Origin: Euryarchaeota archaeon Ods04
GTDB taxonomy: Archaea; Halobacteriota; Halobacteria; Halobacteriales; Halorutilaceae
Direction: 5' to 3'
DNA: 5,675 nt
Assembly: GCA_028751055.1 (NCBI GenBank)
Contig: JAQZDD010000084.1
Coordinates: 1 to 5,675, forward strand
In this document: piece after piece, positions 5,455 to 5,675 of the stretch
How the letters are laid out: every line of letters starts with the position of its first letter
Numbering within the stretch: the stretch's first letter is position 1
Position numbers and translations under genes: made by a program
Notes under the pieces: model-generated
Database searches by the model: none
What the model saw: only the letters and a program-made list of their open reading frames with translations
What the model was told of the DNA's origin: nothing

Positions 5455-5675
5455 ATGACGGCGACGACCGGCGACGGACTCGACCTACCTACCTTCCTCT
5501 TCGACTCCGAGACGAACCGCGCTGTGCACGACGCTCTCCCCGGTGTGGTCATCGACATCCTTTCCGTCCTGACACATCTCGGCGACGGAACGACTATAAC
5601 CGTCCTCGCCGTCCTCCTTTACTGGTTCGGCTCCGAGAGGAACCGACAGAGCCGCGCGATGGTGCTCGCAGTCGC
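5455..5675 (+). CDS. N-terminal part of a probable PAP2-family membrane phosphatase (partial, cut by window end)
   Basis: An open frame of 73 codons starts at ATG 5455 and runs off the window without a stop. It begins MTATTGDGLDLPTFLFDSET, continues through a segment VVIDILSVLTHLGDGTTITV and then LAVLLYWFGSERNRQSRAMV. A soluble N-terminus, then hydrophobic stretches around an LTHLGDG motif and LLYWFG with a short basic loop, is the start of haloarchaeal PAP2 (phosphatidic acid phosphatase type 2) proteins as I know them. These are membrane enzymes that remove phosphate from lipid phosphates. The catalytic motifs (KX6RP, PSGH, SRX5HX3D) would lie beyond the edge, so activity cannot be judged. 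The upstream neighbour is another membrane protein with possible lipid substrates. Confidence 0.66.
   Translation, partial: MTATTGDGLDLPTFLFDSETNRAVHDALPGVVIDILSVLTHLGDGTTITVLAVLLYWFGSERNRQSRAMVLAV

Overview
The window looks like chromosomal DNA from a halophilic euryarchaeon. The proteins are rich in Asp and Glu. Archaeal TATA-like boxes sit about 25-35 bases upstream of starts, with very short or absent leaders and no strong Shine-Dalgarno sites. The gene families (lipoprotein sugar dehydrogenase, HMG-CoA reductase, AI-2E transporter, flippase-like protein, PAP2) are ones commonly seen in haloarchaea. Codon use is not that of a typical high-GC haloarchaeon: by my hand count the HMG-CoA reductase gene uses ATA for 16 of 28 Ile and AGA/AGG for 16 of 34 Arg. 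This may point to a less-sampled halophilic lineage, but I cannot place it further by eye.

Layout, left to right. 1-165 is the 3' end of a Rossmann-fold nucleotide-binding (SLOG/TIGR00725-like) protein. 206-1519 (+) is a lipoprotein of the PQQ-type aldose sugar dehydrogenase (GSDH) family. 1613-3229 (+) is HMG-CoA reductase with an unusual N-terminal extra domain, and it has its own TATA box. 3251-4258 (-) is an AI-2E/UPF0118 membrane protein, convergent with the reductase across a 21-base gap that carries a T6 run. 4315-5385 (+) is an LPG-synthase-TM/UPF0104 flippase-like membrane protein, divergent from the AI-2E gene across a very short region with two TATA-like elements. 5455-5675 (+) is the 5' end of a probable PAP2-family membrane phosphatase, cut by the window edge. 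No gap between genes exceeds 100 bases. I saw no RNA genes, CRISPR arrays, insertion sequences or attachment sites.

The genes do not form one obvious pathway. HMG-CoA reductase makes mevalonate for archaeal isoprenoid lipids. The UPF0104 and PAP2 proteins are plausible membrane-lipid proteins. The sugar dehydrogenase acts outside the membrane. I did not find a clear new multi-gene system. The most interesting items are the reductase with its fused N-terminal domain and altered cofactor-site motifs, and the compact divergent promoter that affects both start codons.
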